A program made the translations under genes and the position numbers. A stretch of DNA of 64,000 nucleotides, taken from contig JAUFSD010000009.1 of assembly GCA_033030425.1 (NCBI GenBank), positions 1,736,001-1,800,000 on the forward strand. The letters run 5' to 3'. This DNA is from Verpa conica. Its lineage: Eukaryota; Ascomycota; Pezizomycetes; Pezizales; Morchellaceae. Positions 1-12,300 of the stretch are shown here, one piece after another. Under the pieces are notes generated by a model. The model was not told the DNA's origin and did no database searches. It worked only from the letters and a program-made list of their open reading frames with translations. Numbering within the stretch: the stretch's first letter is position 1; each line of letters begins with the position of its first letter.

Positions 1-1083
1 CCGCTGACCTTCGGCGTATTTTAAACACAACTTCTTATCTGGCTGTGGATGAGACTTATAGTCGTGAGAAGCATTACGATGCCGAGTGGGTCGATTTGGT
101 CTTACGCAAGCTGTATGTCTTACTAGTCTGATTACGATCTTGCCTCTCATGGAAACTTACTTTTCGACTGTAGGCTCACACTATATGAGGGTCCCGACCA
201 ACTACTCCTCAAAGCCAATCTAGAGGGCTGGTACGACTCCAATATCTGGTCTCTTATAGTCGATCATTGTCTACATGATCTCACTGGAATGTTGACGGTA
301 CGGTATGTTCTACTTGTACCCTCTTTTTATATGCCTGTTTCCCCTCCTAAAACAGATTCTTTTATAGTAAAGAGTCAACTTGCCTAGCAACTACAATGAG
401 AAAAAATCGGGATAGGACGAGGACCGGAAAACGAAATCGTTCAAAGATTGGTCGACGTCTTGATGCAATCATCAAAGATGACGGCGATCACTCTCACGAG
501 TATGGTGCTATCGAGGTGGCGAACAAATTTGAAGGCGAGACGTCAACTAAGTGGCTTACGGACAAATTCAAGCTAGCAAAAGCCCTCCACGACATGCTAT
601 CACGTCTTCATCAGCTTGTGAGCCATGAGGAGGCTATTGCGCAGAAACTACAGGTTGTTGGGTTGTTGAATTCCGGTAAGTTACATGAAAATCGTTAGAT
701 TTAATACGTGGAGATTTTACTAATATTCTAGATTACAGGGTTGAGGTGCCAGGTTCTACGAGTAAATTATGCGAAAGGTTATTTATGTTTACTAAGTCAT
801 GATGATTTACAAGAGCTCCCTCCTACAGTAAAAGGGTTAGAAGATCTTTTCCAGCTTTTACTCAGTGTCTGGCGGATGAAAGTGAGTATTGGTTCACTCC
901 TAGAATAATGATAGGAATTCGTGGCTCACAAAGTCTTTAGAAACTAATCAGAGATTGCAAGGCCACTGTCGACAGTCGTCATGATGGCAAGACACAGAAA
1001 GATTTATTTAAGAAATTAATGAAACACCGGCCGAGATTGTCAACTGCTGTTACTATACTTCCAATGTCTTGTGATACCGAATA
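1..1083 (+). CDS. 3' part of a fungal protein of unknown function (starts before the window)
   Basis: Five exons can be joined in one frame: up to 112, 174-302, 356-675, 739-880 and 941-1083, ending at TAG 1081-1083. Introns are 53-63 bp with GTATGT, GTAAGT or GTGAGT donors. The product contains a basic stretch (MRKNRDRTRTGKRNRSKIGRR, given here only up to position 458), then HEYGAIEVANKFEGE and KALHDMLSRLHQLV, and after the next intron GLRCQVLRVNYAKGYLC. This order (KxGRR, EYGA-E, a helical KxLxDML block, then a hydrophobic strand pair) resembles a large family of uncharacterised fungal proteins; the resemblance is from memory and no function is known. The 5' end lies outside the window. The frame is intact where visible. 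The exon structure is well supported, the function is unknown. Confidence 0.7.
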
Positions 1084-2571
1084 GGAGAGTTCTAATCCTT
1101 TGTATCTATCGACTATTTGGAAAATATTGGCCTTTGGGCTCTTAAGTGGAATAATGTATATATACACCCATTATAATATAATTGTATTCATTGAGTTTGA
1201 CTAGTATCAATCCCAAATAACTTCTAATCGAGGTAGTACACACTCGAATCATAATACCACCTCAACTAAAAGTCAATACTTGTATTTGAGATAATCTGGT
1301 GTCACATGAGCGTGATGTTTATTTTAGAGATCACATGTGCTCTTACTCCTTTCAGAAAGCGCCTGTAAGGTTTTATTTTATTACAGCGAGGCTTCCATAA
1401 CTCTAATACGCTTAGTCTCTATTGCAAACAAGAGTAGAATCCCCTAGGAGGTTGAATTTGGTAGTTTTGATACCGGTCTTAGTTCCGCCATCTATTCAGC
1501 TCTTCCCTTATGCTGATCTTTAGCCGTATGACGCCTTTGTCTATATATGGGTGTACTTGTAAGAATACCTCAGAAGACCCATTAAGGTCATGAATTATCA
1601 CTCACGCAGGTGCTAGACAAATATGTTATATTATGGGTATCGAATAGGTATAGTGCCAGTACAAGTAGGTCTTTGGGTCTATAATATAGGAGCACATATA
1701 TAGATGCTATGGGAGCACTCTCTGCAGCGAGTCCTCCTAAGCCTATAGACAATTTACTTTCGTCCACTCTATTTTATTACAAAATAGAGGGAATACTTTC
1801 TCCCCCTATCCCCATGTCTATCATTATGGCGTACAGCAGACTTCCGTGATAATATACTTTTAGGACCGTAAAGTAATATTTACCTTCTTTCCTACCTTAT
1901 TCTCGTGTCCTCGGAGCCTTTCTAATTATTCCCCCATACCAAAACTATGTCGAAATGCGTATCTATAATGTCACTCTCCTCAACTCCAGCTAGCACCCGG
2001 TGTGCCTAATGCCCGTATCATTCGCAAAGGTTGTTAGATCACGTGGTCAGATCTAGATATGATTAGATGCTTCTATTGCTTTTCTTTGTTCTTGGTAGTC
2101 TTTGTTATCATTTCTTTGTTTTAGGGTCTGTTATTTTCGCTCGTGTAAATAATTTTTGACATCAATCAGTTAGAGAATCAGCCTATTTATACATCTCACA
2201 AAGGTTTACTCCGGTGGGTGATGTTTTGCATCCCAGGGGAGGTGTAATAGGCCTATTAGGGAAAACTAGCTCCAGTAACTCATCGAGATTCGCCCGTTTA
2301 GACTATACACAAGATCCTATTTGCGGTTATTCTCGCGCAGATCCCTGTTTTGGCTCCCTACTTTTACCAGTGGCTTTGTTTTTTGTTTTCCTCATCAATG
2401 ACATGAGTATCTAGAGTAATCACATGATGCTTATAAGACTACATCATACCGTATACTTCCTCCATAAAATAATATCCCGAGGCTCAAGGCGGATATACAA
2501 TTCCAACTACAGTACCTCAATACCACTTAGTAAGAAATTATGATACAACTCTTTACCCACGGAGACGCATC
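1084..2571. other. Gene-free stretch, AT-rich
   Basis: I see no convincing coding exon here. The short frames at 979-1167 (-) and 2214-2414 (+) lack family resemblance and splice context. The stretch holds the 3' flanks of the two genes that end on either side of it. Confidence 0.5.
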
Positions 2572-4321
2572 TTAGCTCCTCGGGATTGGATGGTATCCAC
2601 TAAAAGTACCTTCCGGGTCGTATTTTTTCTTCAGCTCTTTCAGTCTCTCCTGCCGCCACCCCTCATACCCATACATTGCACCAAATTCCTCATCTCCATG
2701 TGCATAATTCAAATACACAGTTGGCTTTTTGAACCCTCCGCTCAAGTTAATCCTATCGACCGACGGCTTCATCCAGCCGCTAGATGCCGTATCTAGAGAT
2801 TCATCTGGGTATCCTGAGAGTAGCATTCTATGCCAATAATATTAGCTACCGTAATCATATTTAGGGGTTAAAAGAGAATGTGGATACATTATATGCCGTT
2901 CCTCTCGATTTGCATAGGCCGTTTCTGACGCATCAACCGCTTGAACTCCTTGAACCGCGTATGATTCACACACAACAGCGGTTCCGATTGCTGATGGATT
3001 ATTGGTAATGAATTCGGTGTATGAATCATATACAGAGCGCATGGTGGGGATGTCATAGTGGACCACAGACGCAGCGTATAGATTTTTACGGTCTGTGCTT
3101 GCGCATACTGCGCCTCCAAGGCCCATCAAACCATCATTATTAATTTTGTCCCACGGAACCATGGACTCTGTACGTGTGAGGTGTGGAATGTGGCCAAAGG
3201 CGCTATCGAGTTGAGAAGCAGCGTCGGCAGCGCTACTGGAGGATGTAAAACTGAGGACGACCATAGGCTGTGTAGAGAATTAGCTGGGCACACATAAGGT
3301 AAGCGGGAATGGAACTGTGGAGTAGAGGAGGGAGGGTACCATGAGAGATGGATGTGGCATAAACATGACAAATACGGTTGTCTCAGGAGGTTGATTGAAC
3401 TTATTTACTGCGGTAAACAGGGCCTCAATCTGGTCGGGTGCGTATGTGACTTCGGCGTTGAATTGCATACCTTGGTTCTTTTGATCATATATTTTGAATA
3501 TTGCTTCTGTGACGATTCCAAAGTTGTGGCCAGCACCTCGTAGCCCCCAGAATAAATCTGCATTTGACGTATTTGAGACAGTGATTATCTCCCCTGCGGC
3601 TGTTGCAAGGCGGGCCGAGATGAGGTTATCGGCGATGAGGCCATACATTCCCTGTGACCTTCCATGGCCACCTCCGAGACCTGCACCTAGGAGACCGACA
3701 CAATCACAGATTCCGGTGACTTTGTAACGGTTATTAGCTGAAGATGATAAGAGGCGAGGGGATACCAACCGCCCTCTTTCCCAGCGGCATACAATGCAGC
3801 CACTAAATTACCAACCCTGACACCACCCCCAACTGTCATGGTGTTGGTAGAAGCGTCAATAGAAATAGAAGAGAGAGGCTCGATATCGATCATAATTCCA
3901 TTGTGGATAGTATTCAATGAGGTTCCCCATCCATGGCGACCGCTCCCAGCTAAGATGGCGCGACCTTCTCTTTTGGCATAGTTGATCTTTGGTCTAGGTT
4001 AGAGAAGAAAAAAAATTTCACGAAAGGAGTAGAGAATTTACATACAACCTGAGTAACATCACTCTCTGTGCTTACTCGAACAATTGTGGTGATATCGGGG
4101 TGAACAATATTGGTGAACCTTTTCGTCAGCTCCGAAAAGTAGGTTGCATTCCTCCCAGGCAAGACGATTGAAGCGCCAGGGGAAAGAAGTGGACCTAGAC
4201 GTAGAGTGATGGCATCAGTCCGGCTGAAAGGGTTGAGTGACCGGATGTAGTCTTTGGAATATATTATCGATACAACGCCGACCAAGATAGCAGTAGTGAG
4301 GAAAGTTGAATAGGTCTTCAT
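2572..4321 (-). CDS. FAD-linked oxidoreductase, BBE (berberine bridge enzyme) type
   Basis: Five exons join without a break: 4321-4046, 3986-3770, 3719-3340, 3267-2850 and 2813-2572, giving 510 codons plus stop. The last intron is only 36 bp (2814-2849). The N-terminus (MKTYSTFLTTAILVGVVSII) is a signal peptide or membrane anchor, so the enzyme is likely secretory. The FAD-binding PCMH-type domain follows: GSGRHGWGTSLN carries the His that forms one flavin link in this family, and TGICDCVGLLGAGLGGGHGR carries the Cys region of the second. DLFWGLRGAGHNFGIVTEA is a family signature. The C-terminus (YLNYAHGDE...YGYE...KKKYDPEGTFSGYHP) is the BBE domain. These enzymes oxidise alcohols, sugars or secondary-metabolite intermediates; the substrate here cannot be told. 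Neighbours give no cluster context. An in-frame ATG at 4504 exists upstream, but 4321 directly precedes the hydrophobic leader and was preferred. Confidence 0.9.
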
Positions 4322-4900
4322 TTTTACCTTTGTCAGAGATAATGACAGGTCCGAGGAGCTATTTAACAAGAAAAGATGGTACAGTATATAAGCCACTTTG
4401 GCCCCAATCATGGTAATAGAGTATGCCGTATCTTTCACTGTCGCAAATGCGGAGCTAATCGCTGGGAACAACAGTGGTGATCCCATGCGATGCAGGGCTA
4501 TCAAGCAGATCTACTAATGATGCATGGCTTTCGGAATAGTAATCGAGATCAACGTAAGGGTGGTTGAACAAAGGATTTTACCTAGCTCTAAGAGTGTTCG
4601 ATTATCCGCATTCGGCTATGAATATATGGATCTGGTTCTGGCCTGGCCAATCGGTATCCATCGATCAAAAACCCTAACCTGATATCTGGAGATGCAGCTG
4701 CAGAACATCAAAACCAGATGCAGCCATCCTAGGAGCCAAAAACTGAGAGTGCCTCCACTTAATTATATACATTAACTTCAGAAGTGGTTTGTCTACTAAC
4801 ACTATCAATCAGCGACCGTAGGTGATTGGGTAAACTCTGTTCCTGGGAGTAAAGTCTTGGGTAATGAGGGATGTATGTACATGTAGTTTGGAATCGCCTA

Positions 4901-4948
4901 AAGAGAGGATAATAAACGAATGAATTAATCATAAATAAGAAGAGGGGT
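4901..4948 (-). repeat. Micro-insertion copy 1 (about 29 bp) between imperfect direct repeats
   Basis: The insert at about 4911-4939 reads, on the minus strand, a core TTATTTATGATTAATTCATTC shared with four other sites in the window (shown only to its first 20 positions: CTTATTTATGATTAATTCAT). It is flanked by aagagagg and aagagggg, a 7-of-8 match. This is the weakest of the five copies. Confidence 0.5.
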
Positions 4949-5362
4949 ATACTCTACCCTAGTGAGAACCAGAACTATTTTTATTGCGAGCTTCTATGCA
5001 TCGATCCCTGGTGGCTGCACTGGGCTGTCTCATGTGTTATCGAGACATCAGCTGGGCTGCATTTGCAGCACATCGTGTAGCTGCGGGTCAACCATAACTA
5101 CCGAAGGATTACTACACGCATGAAATCCCTTGACCTACCGATTTTATACTACCATAAAAATATACATACTACTCAAACTTGGCTTTGCTAGGCCCAGGGT
5201 ATTTACCTCCGCTAGGTCTGCATAAATGGTTTAGTTGATCTGTGTAACTAAGATACCATAGATAATATGTCCTGGGTTTTGGCCCCTGCTAGGGAGAAAG
5301 CATGTAATAACACAAGTGGAGCAGGTTATAGCATTTCTGGTTGTTTTAGTATCTGTGGTGTT

Positions 5363-5420
5363 ATCCCTGTGAGCTTTTTGATATAGCGCATGCTAATTGA
5401 TGTTCTACCGGCTAGCCTCG
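5363..5420 (+). repeat. Dispersed repeat, also at about 18886-18942
   Basis: The stretch beginning atccctgtgagct and containing gatatagcgcatgctaat is nearly the same at 5365 and 18888, with a few substitutions and small indels. No terminal repeats or coding potential are visible, so the element type is unknown. Confidence 0.6.
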
Positions 5421-5541
5421 AGAACTACGGCGGTGATCACACGATGGGTACGGTGGACTGCAGCGACCACTCCGCCATAATTGCGAAATTGAAAGGCCGA
5501 GTCCCCCCCAACAGATTTCCTCCAAAGTCAATGAGCCAATA

Positions 5542-5894
5542 AGTAAATACACTTCCTCTTACCTATAGAATCCTAGCAAGTAAGTGGAAAAGGCTTTGGG
5601 TGCACTGGTAGAGACTGCCTTCCAAAGACAAAACCCAATCGTGGTACCCTAAAAAGGGTAGCTTTCCACTCCCAGATTTATAGACCCTTAGAGACACCCT
5701 AGCTAGGTGTATAGATTTTTTAAGCCAAAAAATACTTTTTTTAGGGGGGGGTTGTGAACGAACCTTTTAGAGATCCCTACACCCACCATATTCCAATTGC
5801 GTCTTAGGGCAAGGGTCTCTATCCTAAAATCTCGCTGCCATCCCTATTCCACTTGCTTACTAGGGCACTATAGGTAAGAGAAAGTGTATTTACT
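5542..5894. mobile_element. TA-flanked MITE with about 48-bp terminal inverted repeats
   Basis: The left end (AGTAAATACACTTCCTCTTA, continuing to about 5590) matches the reverse complement of the right end, from about 5848, with few mismatches. Both ends are flanked by TA (5540-5541 and 5895-5896), which fits a Tc1/mariner-type non-autonomous element of 353 bp. The interior has no open frame and includes a run of eight G at about 5742. Confidence 0.75.
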
Positions 5895-6362
5895 TATTAA
5901 GAGCACAAGGGAGTTCAAATGTATTTATTAGCTCATTAATTTTGGAAGAAATTTTGGTGGGGGGGGGGGATTCTGGCTTTTCACTTTCGTAATTAAGGCG
6001 GATTGGTCGCTGTAGTCCGCTATAGGTGGAGTTATTACGAATTTGACGAGCACTATTATAATCCCTTTGTTAAATACAGCCGTCGCGGGGGGTGATCTTA
6101 ACTGGTTCAAGCCTCAGCTCTACAGCATAGCTAGTAGAATTACCTTGGCGTACCTGCCAGCACTTCTAGTCATTGACACCTTTAGGCAACCATTTTAATG
6201 CAGATTTCAGGCAACCCTTTTTAGTCCACTCCGACGGGACTAATCCCCGCATAGATCAAGTATACCACCCTATCTAACTCTTACCAGCAACATAGAGCAA
6301 ATTCAGTAACTTTCTACTCATACGAAATAACAGAAACAGCTATCCCGAGATAAAAGAATCCT

Positions 6363-9300
6363 ATGGCATCTAAAAGAAGGGCCTCCATTCTCCAGAGGGA
6401 ATTTGTACCACTTATTTTCGGCGATGAAAACCTCACCTTATCCTTGTGCTTGCCCGTATACAACCAGCTTGAGCGTGACCCAGGCCATGTCTCTCGTATC
6501 ATCACTGACGAAGACCTGATGTTGAAGCTACTCTCAAATTTCGATCTATACGCCTCGAGAATTGCGAGGTTTTTCTGCCTGTTAAACAAGAACGCAGTTA
6601 GTCGAGCCAGGCAAGGAGTTAGGAGAAAGTCATGGGTTGGCCCTGGAATAGCCGATGAACTTATCGAAAACGTTTTATTTCCGCTTCTTAATGAGGATTT
6701 CGAGCAGTTTCAACTAGGTTCATCATTTCTAGATCTCTTCGCGTCGATCATTGATTTTTGTCTCCCTTTTCACCCCCGACCTTTGGAGACACTCGCAAAA
6801 CGGTTGGCAGAAAAGGGTTCATTATTAGAGGCACTTGTCTCTGGTGAGAGTAGTAGTAAAGTCATGAAGGATTGGATTAGCACCTTTAAGAATACGATAT
6901 TTGATTTTAAGGTTGCCGGTGTATGGACGAGGAGGCTTATTACACAGTGCCAATGCTGTGAAAGTAGTCATGGCGTGTCGGTGCAAATTGAGATATGGCA
7001 AAAGTTGGAGGACCTCATTGGACGTCTAACTAGTATAATCTACAACTACCCCAAAAAGGATAGGAGCTTACCTCTTTTGAAAAACCTTCGGCCACTTACC
7101 GATTCAGACAAGAAAGCGAACGTCACTACTCAGATACAAGAATCAGGCCCGGAATTACCACCGGATATCAAAGATGCTTTGGAATATTTTCAAATTCCAC
7201 CACGAAACTCGGAACGTGCGTTAGAAAGTGCACTTAAGGCTCTAGAGATAGGTGAAACACTTGGTGTATTACAAGCTGCTGTTGAATCATTCCCGTGTAG
7301 GCCTTGTTACGAGCTTTCAACAAACCCCCCAGTCACTAGGTCCCATGAACAATATGATACAGACTACTGGGGAACAGCAGACTCATTCCTGTTCACCAGC
7401 CTACTTGGTCGCAGTATGGGGATGTGGAGGGTCCTGGTTTCCTCACAGGCCCTCAAAGACCTTCATGACGCACATTTTCAAGGTACCCCATTCCGTTAGC
7501 AGACTAGACCCTGCCCACGGCTAAGGATGATAAAACACAGGGGACTTCAATAGGGTTGAATTTAAGTTAATTCAGCTTGCTTCTGGTGACTGGCTGCGTA
7601 ATTCTTTGTGTAACCGTATTGGGGGAGAGACCTATGGCACACTCTGTGTGGCACCATACGGTAATGGTAGCGGGATATTGTGGCAAACAGACATTGATTT
7701 CGACGAAGAATCAGAGACAACAAGACAGTTGGTTAAGAGTAGGTTTCATCCAAGATATATAGTCGGAGACGTGGAAAGACTAATTTTACCCTTTATTAGT
7801 TTGGAGGATCGGAGATCTTAAAATGGTTTAAATGGCCCCTGTCCTCCAAAATAGAAGCTGGAAGTAGAATGATTGCTAGGCTTGGTGACTGACCTAAAGT
7901 TATTATAGATCTTACAAGCTGTTCAACATATTCTGTTTATTCACAAAACTTACCCACACCGCCGCCTGGAGGCATGTCATCAAGTTTCTTTGGATAAAGC
8001 AACCGGAATGAACTTACCGGCTGCATTTGGCGGGGACTTTGACATGGGGTGTGGGACGCTAGGGCCAGAAGTAACCCAAGGCCAAATTTTTTCTGAGACA
8101 TTGTTCCAGTTCAGTGAATAATCCAGCTCTTCACTTTAACACCGTGGATATTTTATAACTTCGCTGTGTTATAGATAAATTTTACCTTGTCACTCAAACA
8201 ACTATAGATAACATCCTCTCGGGAAACACAAGGGGAGAATACCCATTAGTTCTTTCCTCGGAGGAACTTGAGATCATCAAAGACTCCAAAACGTCCACCT
8301 TAGTACTAGGCAGGAGTGGGACAGGAAAGACGACTTGCCTAGTCTACAAGCTGTTTGGTAGGTACATTGTAGCAAACCGTTTGGGGATAGGGAGGCAAAA
8401 ACGGCAGGTAAAGAACACCCCCCTCACTCTTCATGATAAAACTATATTGACGTCTAGAACATAGGTGCTACTCACTCGTTCTGGTGTCCTTTCGAATAAA
8501 TTAGAAATGTATACTAAACGATTAATCGCTACCCAACTCAGCAAAGGGGAGCCTATGGCGAGCGGCGGCGGGGATCCTTCTCGCTTGACCTGGCAAGATG
8601 ATAGGGAAGTAAATGATACTATTTTCTCAATCAAGGAAGAGGACTTTCCCCTAGTTTGCACATTCAACTATTTCATGAAGTTGTTGGAAAATACTGCAAG
8701 GTGAGCTTGCCACTCTGTAAATGTACATTCTACTGACAAAGGTTATTAGAGCTGCCAACCGAAAGGACTTTTCCCTCGCAGGGAGAAAATACCAAGGCAG
8801 CGTGCCTGAGAAATGGGACCCATCCATGGGATCGAGACGGACCTGGCAGCGTCTTTTCCGGAGACCCCAAGTTGTGGATTTTGAGGTTTTCAGTGAAGAA
8901 TATTGGCCGTCCTTCCCGAGCAAGTTGACCAAGAACATCTCGGCTACACTAGCTTTCATGGAGATTATAGGTGTCATTAAGGGGTCGGCATGCTACTCAT
9001 TTAACTTCTCTCCTTTATCGCGAGATGAATATCGAGTGGACGGCTATAGGATTTCCCCGGTGGCTGTTGATAGGGATGTGTTGTATGACATATACGAATG
9101 CTATGAAAAACGAAAACGCAAGTTTGATGATGTTGATGACATGGATAGGGCTAGGTCAATATTACAAGCTGTCTCATCCAGCTTGGAGTTGAAGAAGAGG
9201 ATTGAAGGAGCATTTGATGAAATATACGTTGATGGTAAGGCCAAGTCTAATATTATAAGGAGTGATTTAAGACTGATGATTCGTAGAGATACAAGACCAA

Positions 9301-12300
9301 CGGCTGCTAGAGATTATGATGTTACTTCATCTCGTCAAAAGCCCCAATGCTATTCACTTCGGTAATATACCTAGTTATCATATAATATTTAACGCTAATA
9401 GTTCAAACCCGAAGCTGGCGACACTGCGCAGTCCATATCGAAAGATTCCGTCTTCCGGTTCCAAAGTGTCAAAGACCTTCTCTTCAAGCGATTTTCGCTG
9501 ACTCGTATCACAATACCCCAACTTCGCGGGCTTTACAAAAATTACCGCACACACCAAGGTATTCTTTCAGTTGCAACATCTGTCATGAGACAATTATATG
9601 GATGTACGTACTAGGAACATGCATCTATAAGAGATTGAACTCGCACTAAGTAATTGTCAAGGCTTCCCGCGTCTCGTAGACCGTCTACCTGATGAAGTGG
9701 GACAGCTCTCTGGTCCTAAACCCACCATGTTCGGTATAAAAGACCTTCAGTCTTGGGGGAATTAGACACTAAATTTGTCATAGTTGGCTTTGATGCGACA
9801 ATATTCTCCTCAAGGATGTTCGGGGCAACGGACCTCCATGATGATACCGCACAGTTTGGCGCTGAGCAAGTGATAATCGTTCGCGATTGGGACCAAAAGA
9901 AACACCTGAAAGAGGCCATTGGTGATTTTGCACTTATTCTTACGATATTAGAAAGCAAAGGAATGGAGTTCGAAGATGTCTTATTATATGACTTTTTTAC
10001 TACAAGCGAGTGCATTCCGGATTTTCGTGTACTTGCGAATTTGTCGAGTTTCGTAAACTTTGACGGGGCAAAGCATATCGTAAGTTATCATGTATTGGTT
10101 ATCTGTAGACTATTAGGGGGCTAACACTTTCACCAACATACAGGCTCTGTGTTCGGAATTGAAGGTAACTCTATAGTGATCCCCGCATTATGGGCAGAGA
10201 CAGCTATCTAAATCTAAAGTGTAGCAATTATACGTCGCAATAACCAGGGCGCAAAATCGGCTATGGTTTTTTGAGAAAGATGAAGCCAATCTCGCACCGA
10301 TGATGAGCATATGGATGTCGAAGGAACCAATTATTGAAGTGGCACACATCAATGATAGTAATGTGAGATCATGTTAATATTGAAATTACTCGTATTATTA
10401 CTGAACGCTACCTCTACAGATTCAAGAAAAGTTGCTTAAACTGCGCCCTGGTACTAATGCCAATCCGGAAGTATGGTCGGCAAAGGGTTACGAATTCATA
10501 CAAAAAAAAGACTATGAAAACGTTTGTACCCCGATTTTAGGTCTTTATTCACTAGAATTATGTGTACTAAATACACAACTTTCACAAGGCGCTCTTCTGC
10601 TTTGGGAGAGCAAAGGACTCATTAGGAAAATCTCTATCGAACGCTTTTATTGCCGAGAAGAAAGGAAAAGCACTTCTAGCTAGTGGTGATGAAGGTCGCT
10701 CTGAAGAATGCTTCCGCAACGCAATCGAGTTATTCCACAAATGTGGACACCCACTTCGTGAAGCAGCCTGTTACGAGACTCTTGGCATGTTCGAAGAAGC
10801 CGCTGGTAAATACTATATTCATATTGAAACAATGTCTGGCTACTGACCTGAGTAATATAGATATCCTTTCTCGGAATAGTGAGTTTGGAAGAGCTGGTGA
10901 TTTATACAACCGTATAGACCTATTCCAGAAGGCTGCTTTGAATTATAGTAAAGCTCAACGTTATAATGAAGGGGCCTCTACTCTAGCGAGAGGAAACCTT
11001 TTTGATGACCTTGTCCACTATCTTAATAGGTAAGACTTTTACCGATGATATGAGTCACAGTTTATGCTATTAATAGCTAATATGACTTTCTCGCTCATTT
11101 AGATACGCTTATCTTCTAGACTCCACCTACCGTCTACACTACTCTCGACTTTGCAACTTGCTTCTGAAGCGAGGCAAGATATCTCCAGAGCTAAAAGAAC
11201 TTACTATAGCAGCTCTTCAGTCTGATAGTGAAAAGGAAGATTTCTTCCTTGAATACGAGATGACAAGTCATTTGTCCGAGTTTTATATAAGTAGGCATAG
11301 ATATACGGAGGCTTGTAATCTAGCCATAAAAGACGGTAACTTGGATAAAGCCTGGGAGCTGAACGAAAAACATGGGGGAATTGACCAGCTGCCACAGCAA
11401 AAGAGAATTGATGTCTTCAACTACGCCCAAGCAAAGCAGTTACTTGCCAGCTTTGCAACGGAACCAGAGCAGTTATTTTTATCTGATGCTAGTTGGAGTG
11501 TAGGATGCACTTGGCTATCAGATAATTTGCCAATACTGGACTTTTGGGGAAATCTCAGGAAAATCGCGAACGATTTTTGGGAGCACAAAATATCTTATAA
11601 TAGCATAACATTTGCTACCACATGGATGAGGCAGATCTTTGATACTATCGTAATGTGCTCCCAAAGCTCGGTTTTACCGGTTTTACTAATAGATTACAGG
11701 TTACAGTTAAAGCACACGCTTTCATAAGCTCAGCGGAGTCAGTTTCACAGCTACCGATAGAATCAATCAGTGAGGTTTTGAAAATGGTTAAAGAGATGAT
11801 CGCCTATAAAACCATCCCCCCCTCACTACTTATTTTCTTACGTATCATTTCCGTCTCCCAAGAAGTTAAATCTTATACCATAATGGATTCGTCCCCCCTA
11901 CTTTCTGAACCAGATTTGCCTGCTCCTTCAGACATTGCAAGCACTGTGCGTGCCACCACGAGTTGGACCCTAAGTCAAGTATGCCGAGCGGTAGATAAGT
12001 TTCACGACAGAGCCTTACGTTTATATAATCACGGGGATCCATGTTTGTCTGTTCTATCCCAAGGAAAGTTATAATACCTTTGGTAACTAGAAGTTCTTTA
12101 AATTCGTATATTAATATCACGCAGGTATCTGTCGTAGACCCCCGGGTCGATGTAGAGACTACCACGATCAAATTACCTCAGCAGGATATTCAGCCCTTAT
12201 GAGCGTGGGTCTCTCTATAGGCATATGGTACTTGCTTTGCAGTTGAATCTTAACATGATTATAGGATGTTTTTGCAATCAACTCCCTATTCTGCCATGTT

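Larger units (their letters stand above)
4322..6362. other. Intergenic region with three repeats
   Basis: No gene is recognised. It holds a micro-insertion at 4911-4939, an approximately 60-bp repeat at 5363-5420 that recurs near 18.89 kb, and an inverted-repeat element at 5542-5894, each listed separately. The rest is AT-rich and non-repetitive as far as I can see. Confidence 0.5.
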
